A stretch of 64,000 bases of DNA from an uncultured Christensenellaceae bacterium. GTDB lineage: Bacteria; Bacillota; Clostridia; Christensenellales; Borkfalkiaceae. A program made the translations under genes and the position numbers. Location: contig CAJULB010000004.1 in assembly GCA_910587005.1 (NCBI GenBank), positions 186,001 through 250,000 on the forward strand. The letters are read 5' to 3'. Below, piece by piece: positions 1-8,858 of the stretch (positions within the stretch are counted from its first letter, which is position 1; each line of letters starts with the position of its first letter). The notes below the pieces were generated by a model. That model did no database searches. It had not been told where the DNA came from and worked only from the letters and a program-made list of their open reading frames with translations.

Positions 1-221
1 TTTACAAGCTTTGCAAGCCTTCTTGCAATTTCCGTTTTACCTACGCCCGTAGGGCCCTTCATAATAATATTTTTGGGAGTTATTTCGTCCTGCAACTCGG
101 GCGAAAGCATACTCCTTCTGTAACGGTTTCTAAGGGCGATTGCAACGGCTTTTTTAGCCTCGTCCTGACCTATAATATATTTGTTAAGCTCGTGAACTAT
201 CTGTTTGGGTGTTAAATCCAT
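1..221 (-). CDS. hslU: HslU (ClpY) ATPase subunit, N-terminal part only
   Basis: This is the first 73 codons of the AAA+ unfoldase that feeds substrates to the HslV peptidase; the rest lies beyond the left edge. The N-terminus reads MDLTPKQIVHELN, then IIGQDEAKKAVAIALRNR, and ends just after the Walker A motif GPTGVGKTE, all typical of HslU. The ATG is preceded by an AAGGAG-type ribosome site. It follows hslV by about 70 bases in the same orientation, as in the hslVU operon of other Bacillota. Identification is secure although only the beginning is visible. Confidence 0.95.
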   Translation of the reverse strand, partial: MDLTPKQIVHELNKYIIGQDEAKKAVAIALRNRYRRSMLSPELQDEITPKNIIMKGPTGVGKTEIARRLAKLV

Positions 222-291
222 AATTACTCCTTAAATTTTATTCACGAATTTCCCGGCAAGCCGTGCCGGCAAAAATCCGTAAAGACTGACG

Positions 292-825
292 TTAAATCGT
301 TTCGCACTTAATATTGTCGTTGGTGTAAACGCAAATCTCGCTTGCAATTTTAAGCGATTTTTTAGCGATTTCTTCCGCGGAAAATTTCGTATTCTGATAC
401 AGCGCGCGCGCCGCCGCCAAAGCGTAGTTACCGCCGCTGCCGATTGCCGCTATCCCGTCGTCAGGCTCGATTACCTCGCCCGTGCCGGAAACTATCAAAA
501 GCGTATCCTTGTCCGCGACAATCATCAAGGCTTCCAATTTCCTGAATTTATCAGTGCGCCAAAGCTCGGCAAGCTCCACTGCGGAGCGCATTAAATTGCC
601 GGAGAATTTATTCAACATTCCCTCGAACTTTTCGCTCAAAGAAAACGCGTCCGAAACCGAGCCGGCAAAGCCCAAAATAACTTTACCGCCGTAAATTCTG
701 CGCACCTTCTGCGCCGTGGTTTTGAAAATTACGTTTTCACCCATTGTGACTTGTCCGTCGCCCGCGATTGCCGTGGTGCCGTCCTTTTTAACGGCGCATA
801 TTGTAGTTGCGTGAAATTCTGTCAT
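292..825 (-). CDS. hslV: HslV (ClpQ) peptidase subunit
   Basis: This is the proteasome-like threonine peptidase that forms a two-ring core capped by HslU in the cytoplasm. The start MTEFHATTICAV places the Thr-Thr active-site pair at residues 7-8 after a six-residue propeptide, as in Bacillus CodW-like proteins, so processing after Ala6 is expected. GDGQVTMG, VILGFAGS and GTGEVIEPDDG are family motifs. At 177 aa the length is normal. Its ATG overlaps the trmFO stop by four bases (ATGA), implying translational coupling. In Bacillus a xerC-like gene (codV) lies between trmFO and hslV; here there is none. Confidence 0.96.
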   Translation of the reverse strand: MTEFHATTICAVKKDGTTAIAGDGQVTMGENVIFKTTAQKVRRIYGGKVILGFAGSVSDAFSLSEKFEGMLNKFSGNLMRSAVELAELWRTDKFRKLEALMIVADKDTLLIVSGTGEVIEPDDGIAAIGSGGNYALAAARALYQNTKFSAEEIAKKSLKIASEICVYTNDNIKCETI

Positions 826-2126
826 AAATTTTGCTCCAAATCGTTTTTGTATTTTTTAATGCTTTCCAGCGCGCGTTCCGCAAGATAAGCGTAGCGCTGT
901 TTTTTGTCGCGTATGGTTTTTTCGGGCGGTTTTAGTATACCGAAGTTTGCGTTCATAGGCTGAAAATCTACATTTGCCCCCGATATATGCGCCGACAACG
1001 CGCCTGTAACCGTTGTGTTGTCTGGAATTTTCGGTTGACGTCCGTTAAGCTTTTCAATCAAATGAATTGCGGAAAGTATTCCGCTTGCCGCGCTTTCCAC
1101 ATATCCCTCTACGCCCGTTATCTGCCCCGCAAAAAACACCTGCGGATTGCTTTTCAACGAAAAATCCGCGTTTAAACACTGCGGTGAATTAATAAAAGTA
1201 TTGCGGTGCATAACCCCGTAACGCAAAAATTCGGCGTGCTTTAAAGCGGGAATTATAGAAAACACTCGCTTCTGTTCGCCGAATTTCAAGTTTGTCTGGC
1301 ACCCGACGAGGTTGTAAGCAGTGCCTTGTTCGTTCTCTTTTCTCAACTGCAAAACCGCGTAAAAGCGGTTGCCGTTTTTATCTTTCAGCCCCACGGGCTT
1401 TAAATTTGCAAAGCGCAGACTTTCAAACCCCCGCGCCGCCATAACCTCTGCGGGCATACAGCCCTCGAAAATTTCGCGCTTGTCAAAGTCGTGCAAAACG
1501 GCTTTTTCCGCCGTTAAAAGCGCGTTTACAAATTCTTCGTATTGTTGCTTGTCAAGCGGGCAGTTGATATAATCGTCGCCGCCCTTGCCGTATCTGTCGC
1601 CGAAAAAACAGCAGTCGAAATCTATACTCTCCCGCGAAATTACGGGCGCGGAAGCGTCGTAAAAGTGCAATTGCCCCCCGCATATGTCCGAAATACTTTT
1701 AGAAAGCGCGTCTGTCGTAAGCGGGCCGGTTGCGACAATGCACCTGTCTTCGGGAACGGAAACAACCTCTCCGCATATAATTTCTATGTTTTTGTGCGCG
1801 GTGAGTTTTTCGGTTATAAACCCGGCAAACTTATCTCTGTCAACGGCAAGCGCACCGCCCGCGGGCACCTGCGCGTACTCCGCCGCCTCCATCGTAAGCG
1901 AGCCCAAAATGCGCATTTCTTCCTTTAAAAGTCCGCACGCATTGCCGTAAACGTCCTTGCTTTTTAAGGAGTTGGAGCAAACCAGCTCGCCGAAGCTTTT
2001 GTTTGAGTGCGCGGGCGTAAATTTTTTCGGCTTAATATCGTAAAGCGCAACCCTGTATCCGCGCTCGGCTAAATAGTAAGCCGCCTCGCTTCCCGCAAGT
2101 CCCGCGCCTATTACCTTAATTTCCAT
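822..2126 (-). CDS. trmFO: TrmFO, folate/FAD-dependent tRNA U54 methyltransferase
   Basis: TrmFO makes 5-methyluridine at position 54 of the tRNA T-loop using methylenetetrahydrofolate and FAD. The 434-aa protein opens with the FAD-binding Rossmann motif GAGLAGSEAAYYLAERG (about residues 7-23). It contains the conserved Cys stretch VCSNSLKS and the C-terminal FAD-contact region QITGVEGYVESAASG. Length and order match the Bacillota family. The start overlaps the end of topA by 11 bases and the stop overlaps the hslV start, so the three genes look cotranscribed. Confidence 0.96.
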   Translation of the reverse strand: MEIKVIGAGLAGSEAAYYLAERGYRVALYDIKPKKFTPAHSNKSFGELVCSNSLKSKDVYGNACGLLKEEMRILGSLTMEAAEYAQVPAGGALAVDRDKFAGFITEKLTAHKNIEIICGEVVSVPEDRCIVATGPLTTDALSKSISDICGGQLHFYDASAPVISRESIDFDCCFFGDRYGKGGDDYINCPLDKQQYEEFVNALLTAEKAVLHDFDKREIFEGCMPAEVMAARGFESLRFANLKPVGLKDKNGNRFYAVLQLRKENEQGTAYNLVGCQTNLKFGEQKRVFSIIPALKHAEFLRYGVMHRNTFINSPQCLNADFSLKSNPQVFFAGQITGVEGYVESAASGILSAIHLIEKLNGRQPKIPDNTTVTGALSAHISGANVDFQPMNANFGILKPPEKTIRDKKQRYAYLAERALESIKKYKNDLEQNL

Positions 2127-4452
2127 TGTCGGACGTATTTTCGTCTGCGGGCGCGTCTTCCGAATAGTCGCAGTCCTTTGACGAGCATTTTATTTTATCG
2201 TTCTTTTTTATTAAAAACTGTCCGCACTTGGGGCATTTTGTACCCGTGGGAACGTCCCAGCTTAAAAATTTGCAGTCGGGATAGCCCGTGCAGCCGAAGT
2301 AAATTTTGCCCGATTTTGACCTCATTCTGCGCATAGGCTTTCCGCAGTCGGGGCAAATTCCTTCCGATTTATTTTCCGCGGCAGCGTTTGCCTCGCCCGC
2401 TTGCGGGTGGCGCGCACCGCAGTTCACGCACTCGACGTACTTGCCGTATCTGCCGGGCTTAATTACCATAGTTCCGCCGCACTCACGGCATTTTTCGTCC
2501 GTGGGCTGGGTGTCTATGGGCAAAATCAAAGAACATTCGGGATAGTTGGGGCAAGCGAGGAATTTACCGAACTTACCGCTTTTAACAACCATATTCGCGC
2601 CGCATTTGGGACAGCGCATTTCGGAAAGCTCCTGCTCGCTTTCGCTGACTATGTTCGAGCACGAAGGATAGTTAGAGCATGCAAGGTACTTGCCGTACTT
2701 GCCTATGCGCCTTATCATGGGGCTTCCGCACTTTTCGCAAACAACGTCGGTCGGCTCGTCGCCGTCGGTCGAAGCCGTTTTAAGCTGTTCGGCAAAACCG
2801 GGGTAAAAGTCCGCAATAATCTTGTGCCAGTCAACACCCCCGTCCTCTATTTTATCGAGGTCGGATTCCATATGCGCCGTAAAGCCCACATCCATAATGT
2901 CCGTAAAGTATTTGACGAGCATATCGGTAATTTTATACGCAACGTCGGTCGGCACCATATATTTACCGTCTTTTTCAACATACTTGCGCTTTGTAAGCAC
3001 GGAAATTATCGAAGCGTATGTTGAAGGTCTGCCTATACCCTTTTCTTCCATTGCCTTTACAAGCGAAGCGTCGGTATAGCGCAGAGGCGGACGGGTGAAC
3101 TTCTGTTCCTTGGTAAATTCCTTTAAATCGAGAATATCGCCCTCGTTCAGCGGAGGGAATAATTTTGCGCTTTCTTCCTCGTCCGTTTCTTTCTGAACTT
3201 CCTGATACGCCGCGGTATATCCCGCAAACAACAGCGCTTTTCCGCTTGCCTTGAAGGTATAGCCCGCGCTCTCCGTTTCAATCTGCATAGAGTTATACTG
3301 CGCTTCCGCCATTTGCGAGGCGATAAAACGGTCGTAAATCAGTTTATAGATATTGTAGTGTTTTCTGTCAAGACTGCCCTTTACGCTTGCAGGGGTAACG
3401 GCAAGATTTATGGGGCGGATAGCCTCGTGAGCGTCCTGCGCGCCCTTTTTCGTAGCATAGAAATTGGGCTTAGTCGGGGCATATTCGGCACCGTAAGTAG
3501 TTTTTATAAATTCCAGCGCGTTATTCTGCGCTTCCGCCGAAACGCGTACGGAGTCCGTTCTGATATACGTTATCAGCGCGATATGGTCGCCGCCGACGTC
3601 CATACCCTCGTACAAATGCTGTGCCACAAGCATAGTTTCGGGCGAGGACATACCGAATTTATTCGAAGCGTCCTGCTGTAACGACGACGTTGTAAACGGC
3701 GCGGGCGCGTGCTGTTTTGTTACGCCTTTTTTTACCTTCGTAACCTTAAACTGTCCCGCAAGCACCTTTTTTTCTACTTCGTCGGCCTGCTCCTGAGTAA
3801 TTGTAACGCCGTTCTTTTTATATTGGTAAACGGTCTTAAACGGCGCATATTGGGCACCCAAATCCTGCAAAAACGCGTTCATAACCCAGTAACCGTCGGG
3901 TTTGAAAGCGGAAATTTCGCGCTCTCTTTCAACTATTAAACGGAGCGCAACGGACTGCACTCTGCCCGCCGAAAGACCGTTTTGTATGCGGTTGTTCAAA
4001 AGCGGAGAAAGCTTGTAGCCGACAAGTCTGTCCAACACCCTTCTCGCCTGCTGTGCGTCGACTAAATTTATATTTATTTTACGCGGTTTTTTCAGGGCGT
4101 TCTGTACCGCCGCGGGTGAAATTTCGTTGAATTCTATGCGGTTTTCGCTTGATTCGTCAAGCCCTAAAACGGTCTGCAAATGCCAGCTTATCGCCTCGCC
4201 CTCGCGGTCGGGGTCGGTTGCTAGATATACGCGGTCGGCCTTCTGCGCTTCGGCCGCAAGACGCTTTATAACCTCTTTTTTGCTGGGCGTTATCTCATAC
4301 TTCGGCTCGAAGCCCGCCGTAATTTTCACGCCGAGAGTTTTTTCCGGCAAGTCCCTTACGTGTCCGCCCGAAGCGTCTACCCTGTACTTCCCCTTTAAAT
4401 ATTTTGAAATTGTTTTCGCCTTTGAAGGCGATTCCACTATAATTAAATCCAT
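2116..4452 (-). CDS. topA: DNA topoisomerase I with five Cys clusters
   Basis: This is a type IA topoisomerase that relaxes negative supercoils. The N-terminal Toprim domain begins MDLIIVESPSKAKTI and has the acidic ATDPDREGEA triad near residues 78-87. The catalytic tyrosine is in ITYIRTDS (about residue 296), and SAGRVQSVALR is also conserved. The C-terminal third carries five successive CxxC...C zinc-ribbon units (CEKCG, CPKCG, CRECG, CPDCG, CPKCG). This is more than I recall for Bacillus TopA and explains the 778-aa length. The ATG has a GGAG site. It lies downstream of dprA, the usual Bacillota order. Confidence 0.97.
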   Translation of the reverse strand: MDLIIVESPSKAKTISKYLKGKYRVDASGGHVRDLPEKTLGVKITAGFEPKYEITPSKKEVIKRLAAEAQKADRVYLATDPDREGEAISWHLQTVLGLDESSENRIEFNEISPAAVQNALKKPRKININLVDAQQARRVLDRLVGYKLSPLLNNRIQNGLSAGRVQSVALRLIVEREREISAFKPDGYWVMNAFLQDLGAQYAPFKTVYQYKKNGVTITQEQADEVEKKVLAGQFKVTKVKKGVTKQHAPAPFTTSSLQQDASNKFGMSSPETMLVAQHLYEGMDVGGDHIALITYIRTDSVRVSAEAQNNALEFIKTTYGAEYAPTKPNFYATKKGAQDAHEAIRPINLAVTPASVKGSLDRKHYNIYKLIYDRFIASQMAEAQYNSMQIETESAGYTFKASGKALLFAGYTAAYQEVQKETDEEESAKLFPPLNEGDILDLKEFTKEQKFTRPPLRYTDASLVKAMEEKGIGRPSTYASIISVLTKRKYVEKDGKYMVPTDVAYKITDMLVKYFTDIMDVGFTAHMESDLDKIEDGGVDWHKIIADFYPGFAEQLKTASTDGDEPTDVVCEKCGSPMIRRIGKYGKYLACSNYPSCSNIVSESEQELSEMRCPKCGANMVVKSGKFGKFLACPNYPECSLILPIDTQPTDEKCRECGGTMVIKPGRYGKYVECVNCGARHPQAGEANAAAENKSEGICPDCGKPMRRMRSKSGKIYFGCTGYPDCKFLSWDVPTGTKCPKCGQFLIKKNDKIKCSSKDCDYSEDAPADENTSDNGN

Positions 4453-4496
4453 AGAATACTCCGTTTGTATGGAAACTTTTACGTTTTTAGCTACGG

Positions 4497-5564
4497 CTAA
4501 ACCGCAGAGTAGCGGTTTCCGCCTAATCTTACTATAAGCCCCTTAACTTCCAGAGAAGTTAAAAGCGGTATAAGCTGAAAGGGCAGTTTGCCCAGCTTTT
4601 CAGCCGCCTCGGGCAGAAAAATTTCGCCCGCTTCGCATATTAAAGCAAAAAGCTTTTGCTCGTCCTCCGACAAGGTCGGTTTTTCAAGCTCTATAAAGTC
4701 TAAACCAAAAGCCGAGAGAATGTCAAGTATATTTTCGGTAAGCATTCCGCCTTTTTTGATAAGCGAATTGCACCCCGCGCCCGAAGCTACACCTATATTA
4801 TAAGGAAAGACAAAAAGATGTCTACCGTACTCTATTGCGTAATCGGCGGTAATCAGCGCACCGCTTTTGTTGCCCGCCGAAACCACAAGCGTTCCCTCGG
4901 AAAGCCCCGCAATAATTCTGTTGCGAATAGGAAACAGATAAGCCTTAGGCGCAATCTGCGGAGTGTGCTCGGTGATTAAAAGTCCGCGCTCCTCAACCGA
5001 CTTTATAAGTCTGTCGTTGAAAGCGGGATAGCAATAATCGAAGCCGTACGCAAGCACCGAAATGACTTTTCCGTTTTCAACCGCGCCCTCTACCGCCGCG
5101 CTGTCCGCACCGTCCGCCATACCCGTAACCACGGTGAAGTGCTGCGTTAACTCTCGGCTGATTTTTTTGCACTCCGCCAGAACGTTCGGCGCGGTAATGC
5201 GCGCGCCAACGACCGAAAAACATCGGGTATTTAAAAGCTTTACGTTGCCCTTGCAATATAATACTATGGGCGGGAAAGGCGTCTGACGCAAATTTTCGGG
5301 ATAGTTTTCCGAAAAATACGTCACGCAAACGATATTGCGCCGCTGTAAGCTTTGAAGTATACGGCGGCGGTATTCCTCGCTGAAAAATCTGCCCCTTACT
5401 TTATTATATACTCCCTCGGAAAGGCTTTTAATCAGCTTATCTTTAAAATTTACAAAATCGGGAGCTTTGCGCTCTAACCCGCCGAGCAATTCAAACCGCA
5501 TTTTGTATGTAAGCTCTTCAAACGAGCACAGCGTTATTAAATTCAATTCGTCCTGATTATACAT
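4497..5564 (-). CDS. dprA: DprA/Smf DNA-processing protein
   Basis: DprA loads RecA on incoming single-stranded DNA during transformation. The 355-aa protein has the Rossmann-like DprA core: SVVGARITAPNV, TGMADGADSAAVEGA, SVLAYGFDYCYPAFN, then the signature RNRIIAGLSEGTLVVSAG followed by SGALITADYAIEYGR. After about residue 290 a small winged-helix-like (DML1) domain ends in GNRYSAV. An N-terminal helical region of about 90 residues precedes the core. No good ribosome site is visible before the ATG. A comM/yifB-like gene lies just upstream, so two competence-associated genes are adjacent. Confidence 0.93.
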   Translation of the reverse strand: MYNQDELNLITLCSFEELTYKMRFELLGGLERKAPDFVNFKDKLIKSLSEGVYNKVRGRFFSEEYRRRILQSLQRRNIVCVTYFSENYPENLRQTPFPPIVLYCKGNVKLLNTRCFSVVGARITAPNVLAECKKISRELTQHFTVVTGMADGADSAAVEGAVENGKVISVLAYGFDYCYPAFNDRLIKSVEERGLLITEHTPQIAPKAYLFPIRNRIIAGLSEGTLVVSAGNKSGALITADYAIEYGRHLFVFPYNIGVASGAGCNSLIKKGGMLTENILDILSAFGLDFIELEKPTLSEDEQKLFALICEAGEIFLPEAAEKLGKLPFQLIPLLTSLEVKGLIVRLGGNRYSAV

Positions 5565-5581
5565 ATCATTAATATATAAAA

Positions 5582-5599
5582 ACCCGCAAAAATGCGGGT
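5582..5599 (-). terminator. Terminator after the comM-like gene
   Basis: A 7-bp stem (ACCCGCA/TGCGGGT) with a 4-base loop is followed on the minus strand by a T-rich tract. It separates the comM-like gene from dprA. Confidence 0.7.
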
Positions 5600-5619
5600 A
5601 AAAATTTAAAAAGCCGTTT

Positions 5620-5700
5620 TTTAGTAAACCTTAGAGAAACGAACAAGACAAGGCGCGCGAGTATTTTTGAAGCGAAACGCAGTCAAACGCCGAAACGCGC
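5620..5700. repeat. Partial copy of a dispersed long-hairpin element (copy A)
   Basis: It contains AAACCTTAGAGA, then GACAAGGCGCGCGAG and further bases resembling the left arms of the elements at 12631-12751 and 29445-29567. The right arm is degenerate or missing, so this looks like a decayed copy. It sits between the comM-like gene and its terminator. Confidence 0.45.
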
Positions 5701-5714
5701 TGAAAATTTATATT

Positions 5715-7247
5715 TTACAGATTATTGCTGTCGTAACTGCGGTAAGACGCAGCCTCCAAAATATGCTCGGGCAGAATTTCTTCGGAAAAAGCCAAATCTG
5801 CAATAGTCCGCGCAACCTTGATTATTCTTGTACGCGCACGCGCGGAAAGGTGCAGCGCTTCGAACGCGGAACGCAGTACGTTTTCGCACTCGGCGGACAA
5901 CGCGCAATATTTTTTAATCTGCCTTTCACCCATATTCGCGTTTACTTTTATTGACGCGCCCTCGCACCGAAAACGCTCGCGCTGAATTGCACGCGCCTTT
6001 TCAACGCGCTCTTTTACCGTTGCGCTGGGCTCCTCGCGGCTTTCACCCGTCAAATCTTCGTATTTTACTCCGTCCACTTCCACCTGCAAATCTATTCTGT
6101 CAAGCAGCGGGCCGGAAATTTTGTTTCTGTATTTATGTATCTGCGCGGGGGTGCAAGTACACGTTAAATAGGCGGAGCCGTAGTTCCCGCACGGGCACGG
6201 GTTCATGCTTGCGCACAAAATAAAATCGGCGGGGAATGTTATCGCGCCGCCCGCCCTTGCAACGGTTATAACCTTATCTTCAAGGGGCTGACGGAGTGAT
6301 TCCAGCGCGTGACGGGTATATTCGGGCAATTCGTCCAAAAACAGCACGCCGTTATGCGCCTTTGAAATTTCGCCCGCGTGAATCTTCAAGTTTCCGCCTC
6401 CGCACAGCGAAACGGTCGTCGCCGTGTGGTGCGGAGTTCTGAACGGACGCAGAGAAACTATCCCCTCCTCCGTCAGCTCGCCCGAAACCGAGTGAATTTT
6501 GGTAACCTCCAAAGCTTCTTCAAACGTCATATCGGGCATAATCGTGGGAATACACCGCGCAAGCAAGGTTTTGCCCGTACCTGGAGGCCCCGCCAAAAGC
6601 AGATTGTGCCCGCCCGCAACCGCAATTTCCAGCGCGCGCTTTGCAACCTTTTGACCGCGGACAAAGCTTAAATCGTAATTATAATTTCTTGTACGGCACA
6701 CGTCGGAAAAATTACGCTTTTCAACCTGTGCGAACGCACGCTCGCCTTTCAGCAAATCAACAGTGTCGCGCAGAGAAGACAGCGCGTACACGCGCGTTCC
6801 CTCTAAATAACTCGCCTCGTTAGCGTTGCCCGCGGGGATAATAAAGCGCGTATAGCCCTTTGCCTTTGCGGAAATCAAAATAGGCATAATGCCCGCAACG
6901 GGGCGCAGTGCGCCGTCAAGCGCAAGCTCGCCCAAAAATACTATTCCGTCGGTATCTGCGGTCAGCTGGTCGCTCGCCTTCAAAATGCTTATCGCAAGCG
7001 GCAAATCGTAATGCGAACCGTCCTTTTTTATATCGGCGGGGGCTAAATTTATGGTTATTTTATTTACGGGGAAATACATTGCGCTGTTTTTTATGGCGGA
7101 TTCCACCCTGTCCTTGCTTTCCTTTACGGAAGCGGAGGGCAACCCGACCAAATCGTACGCAACCATGCCTTTATTTACGTCCGTTTCAACCTCAACGGGC
7201 ACGCCTTCCAGCCCGCACAGCGCAAAGCTTGTAATTTTTGATAACAT
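5715..7247 (-). CDS. comM: YifB/ComM family Mg-chelatase-like AAA+ ATPase
   Basis: ComM of naturally competent bacteria is a hexameric helicase that helps branch migration during transformation; YifB is its widespread homologue. The 510-aa protein starts MLSKITSFALCGLEG and has an N-terminal Lon-protease-like fold (VGLPSASVKESKDRV). It then has Walker A GPPGTGKTLLARC, Walker B GVLFLDELPEY, and the Cys-containing stretch ASMNPCPCGNYG typical of the family. I chose the ATG at 7247 over an upstream in-frame codon because AAAGGGGAA lies just before it. It is transcribed after rplS and before dprA. The role in uptake here is inferred from homology. Confidence 0.93.
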   Translation of the reverse strand: MLSKITSFALCGLEGVPVEVETDVNKGMVAYDLVGLPSASVKESKDRVESAIKNSAMYFPVNKITINLAPADIKKDGSHYDLPLAISILKASDQLTADTDGIVFLGELALDGALRPVAGIMPILISAKAKGYTRFIIPAGNANEASYLEGTRVYALSSLRDTVDLLKGERAFAQVEKRNFSDVCRTRNYNYDLSFVRGQKVAKRALEIAVAGGHNLLLAGPPGTGKTLLARCIPTIMPDMTFEEALEVTKIHSVSGELTEEGIVSLRPFRTPHHTATTVSLCGGGNLKIHAGEISKAHNGVLFLDELPEYTRHALESLRQPLEDKVITVARAGGAITFPADFILCASMNPCPCGNYGSAYLTCTCTPAQIHKYRNKISGPLLDRIDLQVEVDGVKYEDLTGESREEPSATVKERVEKARAIQRERFRCEGASIKVNANMGERQIKKYCALSAECENVLRSAFEALHLSARARTRIIKVARTIADLAFSEEILPEHILEAASYRSYDSNNL

Positions 7248-7356
7248 TATATTCCCCTTTATAAAAAGCAAAACCAACACAAAGCTGACAGCCGTGTCGA
7301 AATATGTCGGCTATTTGTTAGTTTTTGTCGGATTTTGTATACCGCTTAAAAAACAC

Positions 7357-7387
7357 AAGGGCTCCCGTCTTTTCGGCGGGAGCCCTT
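7357..7387 (-). terminator. rplS terminator
   Basis: An 11-bp perfect stem (AAGGGCTCCCG paired with its complement) is followed on the minus strand by a run of T. It lies immediately downstream of rplS. Confidence 0.85.
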
Positions 7388-7394
7388 TTAATAT

Positions 7395-7739
7395 TTACTT
7401 TATTTCCGCAATCTTTGCAGCCTTGCCGGTCAAACCGCGCAGGTAGTAAAGCTTAGCGCGTCTTACCTTACCGCGTCTTACAACCGTTATCGACGCAATT
7501 TTGGGGGAATGGAGAGGGAACGTTCTTTCAACGCCTACGCCGAACGACAATCTGCGTACGGTGAAGTTTTCTCTGATTCCGCCGTGTTTTTTAGCGATGA
7601 CAACGCCTTCGAAATTCTGAATTCTTTCCTTCGTGCCTTCGATTACCTTGAAACCTACTTTAACGGTATCGCCTACGTTAAACGCGGGCACTTCCGTCTT
7701 CATATTTTCTTTTTCAATGGCTTCCACTAAACCTTTCAT
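7395..7739 (-). CDS. rplS: Ribosomal protein L19
   Basis: L19 sits at the interface of the ribosomal subunits. The 114-aa product begins MKGLVEAIEKENMKTEVPAF and contains GDTVKVGFKVIEG, IQNFEGVVIAKKHGG, FTVRRLSFGVGVERTFPLHSP and RRGKVRRAKLYYLRGLTGKAAKI, each recognisably L19. The start at 7739 is fixed by GGAGGT seven bases upstream; the upstream in-frame ATG overlaps that site. In Bacillus rplS directly follows trmD. Here it is displaced by rbgA-rnhB-yraN and has its own promoter. Confidence 0.98.
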   Translation of the reverse strand: MKGLVEAIEKENMKTEVPAFNVGDTVKVGFKVIEGTKERIQNFEGVVIAKKHGGIRENFTVRRLSFGVGVERTFPLHSPKIASITVVRRGKVRRAKLYYLRGLTGKAAKIAEIK

Positions 7740-7807
7740 TATATTTACCTCCATTTAAATGCGACATTCTTGCTTTTTTCAGCAGAGGACTGTCCGAAAT
7801 CTTTCAT

Positions 7808-7836
7808 ATATTACCAAATTAAAATATATATTGCAA
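7808..7836 (-). promoter_or_regulatory. rplS promoter and probable leader
   Basis: TTGCAA-N17-TAATAT reads on the minus strand about 70 bases before rplS. The transcribed leader contains GGACAGTCC and a GCT-GAAAAA-AGC hairpin, possibly an L19 autoregulatory leader. That last point is inference only. Confidence 0.55.
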
Positions 7837-7935
7837 CTCATTTTAAGGGGTGTGTCGCAATTTTCACAATTAATTTTTTTCCGTGAACCGCTATATCCCG
7901 CCTTACTTTCTTTAATACTCAGCGTTTGTATTACT

Positions 7936-8077
7936 GTCATTCTGAGCGTAAGCGTAAGGAGCGGAGCGACGGAATAGCGATTGTTACGCGTAGCGTCAAT
8001 CGCGTCAGAATCTGATTTTATTATGCGCATAAGACTTTGGGATTTCTCCGCTCGCTTCCGCTCGGTCGAAATGACGG
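7936..8077. repeat. Dispersed repeat of the GTCATTCTGAGCG type
   Basis: The element starts GTCATTCTGAGCGTAAGCG, includes GGAGCGGAGCGACGGAATAG and ends near TCGGTCGAAATGACGG. A close relative of its first half lies at 41284-41400 and a shorter one at 50205-50263. Ends are complementary (GTCATT...AATGAC), so it can fold back on itself. It lies upstream of the rplS promoter. Confidence 0.75.
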
Positions 8078-8140
8078 AAACGACAATACGCGCTCGGGCG
8101 AAATGATACCCCCTGCCTTACTATGGAAAATTGTAATATC

Positions 8141-8183
8141 CTGCCCCTGCCTCTGGCGGGGGGAGATTGAGGGGGGGGTGGCA
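8141..8183. repeat. Dispersed C-run/G-run repeat
   Basis: A C-rich then G-rich palindromic unit (CCCCTGCC...GGCGGGGGGA...AGGGGGGGGTGGCA). Copies occur at 35321-35363, 41475-41516 and 50264-50313, usually next to the other dispersed repeats. Confidence 0.75.
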
Positions 8184-8212
8184 AATCACGTCTTCCCAAG
8201 CGCCTTAAAAAT

Positions 8213-8842
8213 TCACTTTACAATCTTGCTGTAACCGTAGGAATTTACAAGCGCGTCAACCTTAACCTTGCTTTTGCACATAGGGCACTCCACAGGCGCG
8301 TACGATGCGTAATCGGGAATATCCTCCATACCGAAAATTTTAACCACGGGCACCTTGCACTCGAACTCGTCGCCGAACACCATAGCCGCGCCAACCGCAT
8401 CTCCGCCGTAATAAACTATACCCTCGACAACGCTTCTTACGTCCTTGCCGGTGGTTGCCGAAGCGGTTAAAAGCAAAACTCTTTTACCCTTGACAAACGG
8501 CAGAAAGTTATCGCGCAAAACCATTATTCCGTCGTTGATTTCGGGCGTTATAACCGCTATATCCTGATTTAAATTTATGTGCGAGTTCGCAAGATAGTCC
8601 GCCATAAACGCGCCGACCATCTTCATTCTGTCAAGCGTGATAATGGTATCGACGGGAGTTGAAGAAAATCTGTCCGCCAGCATCTTTGCGGCAGCCTTCG
8701 CCGCGCCGAGCTGCGACTTTATTTTAGTCATATCCACGCAGTAATTGACGTGCGAGTGCTTTGTTGCAATGTGACCGGGTATTACTTTAACGGCAACCCC
8801 TCTGTTGATTTTAGAAACAAGGTCGTAAGCTCTTTTCTCCAT
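8213..8842 (-). CDS. Orotate-phosphoribosyltransferase-like protein
   Basis: A 209-aa protein of type I phosphoribosyltransferase fold. TIITLDRMKMVGAFMADYL resembles the flexible-loop side, and VLLLTASATTGKDVRS occupies the place of the PRPP loop. In true PRTases that loop begins with two acidic residues (VDDVLTTG-like); here they are Thr-Ala, so PRPP binding may be altered. A CPMCKSK motif near the C-terminus could bind metal. I recall similar proteins annotated as OPRT-like in Clostridia; substrate unknown. The start has AAGGAG before it and the gene follows yraN by 16 bases. Confidence 0.75.
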   Translation of the reverse strand: MEKRAYDLVSKINRGVAVKVIPGHIATKHSHVNYCVDMTKIKSQLGAAKAAAKMLADRFSSTPVDTIITLDRMKMVGAFMADYLANSHINLNQDIAVITPEINDGIMVLRDNFLPFVKGKRVLLLTASATTGKDVRSVVEGIVYYGGDAVGAAMVFGDEFECKVPVVKIFGMEDIPDYASYAPVECPMCKSKVKVDALVNSYGYSKIVK

Positions 8843-8858
8843 AAATTGCTCCTTTTAT

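Noticed and set aside
7779..8199. Short minus-strand frames in the rplS upstream region
   Set aside because: They are made of dispersed repeat sequence, which recurs elsewhere out of frame.
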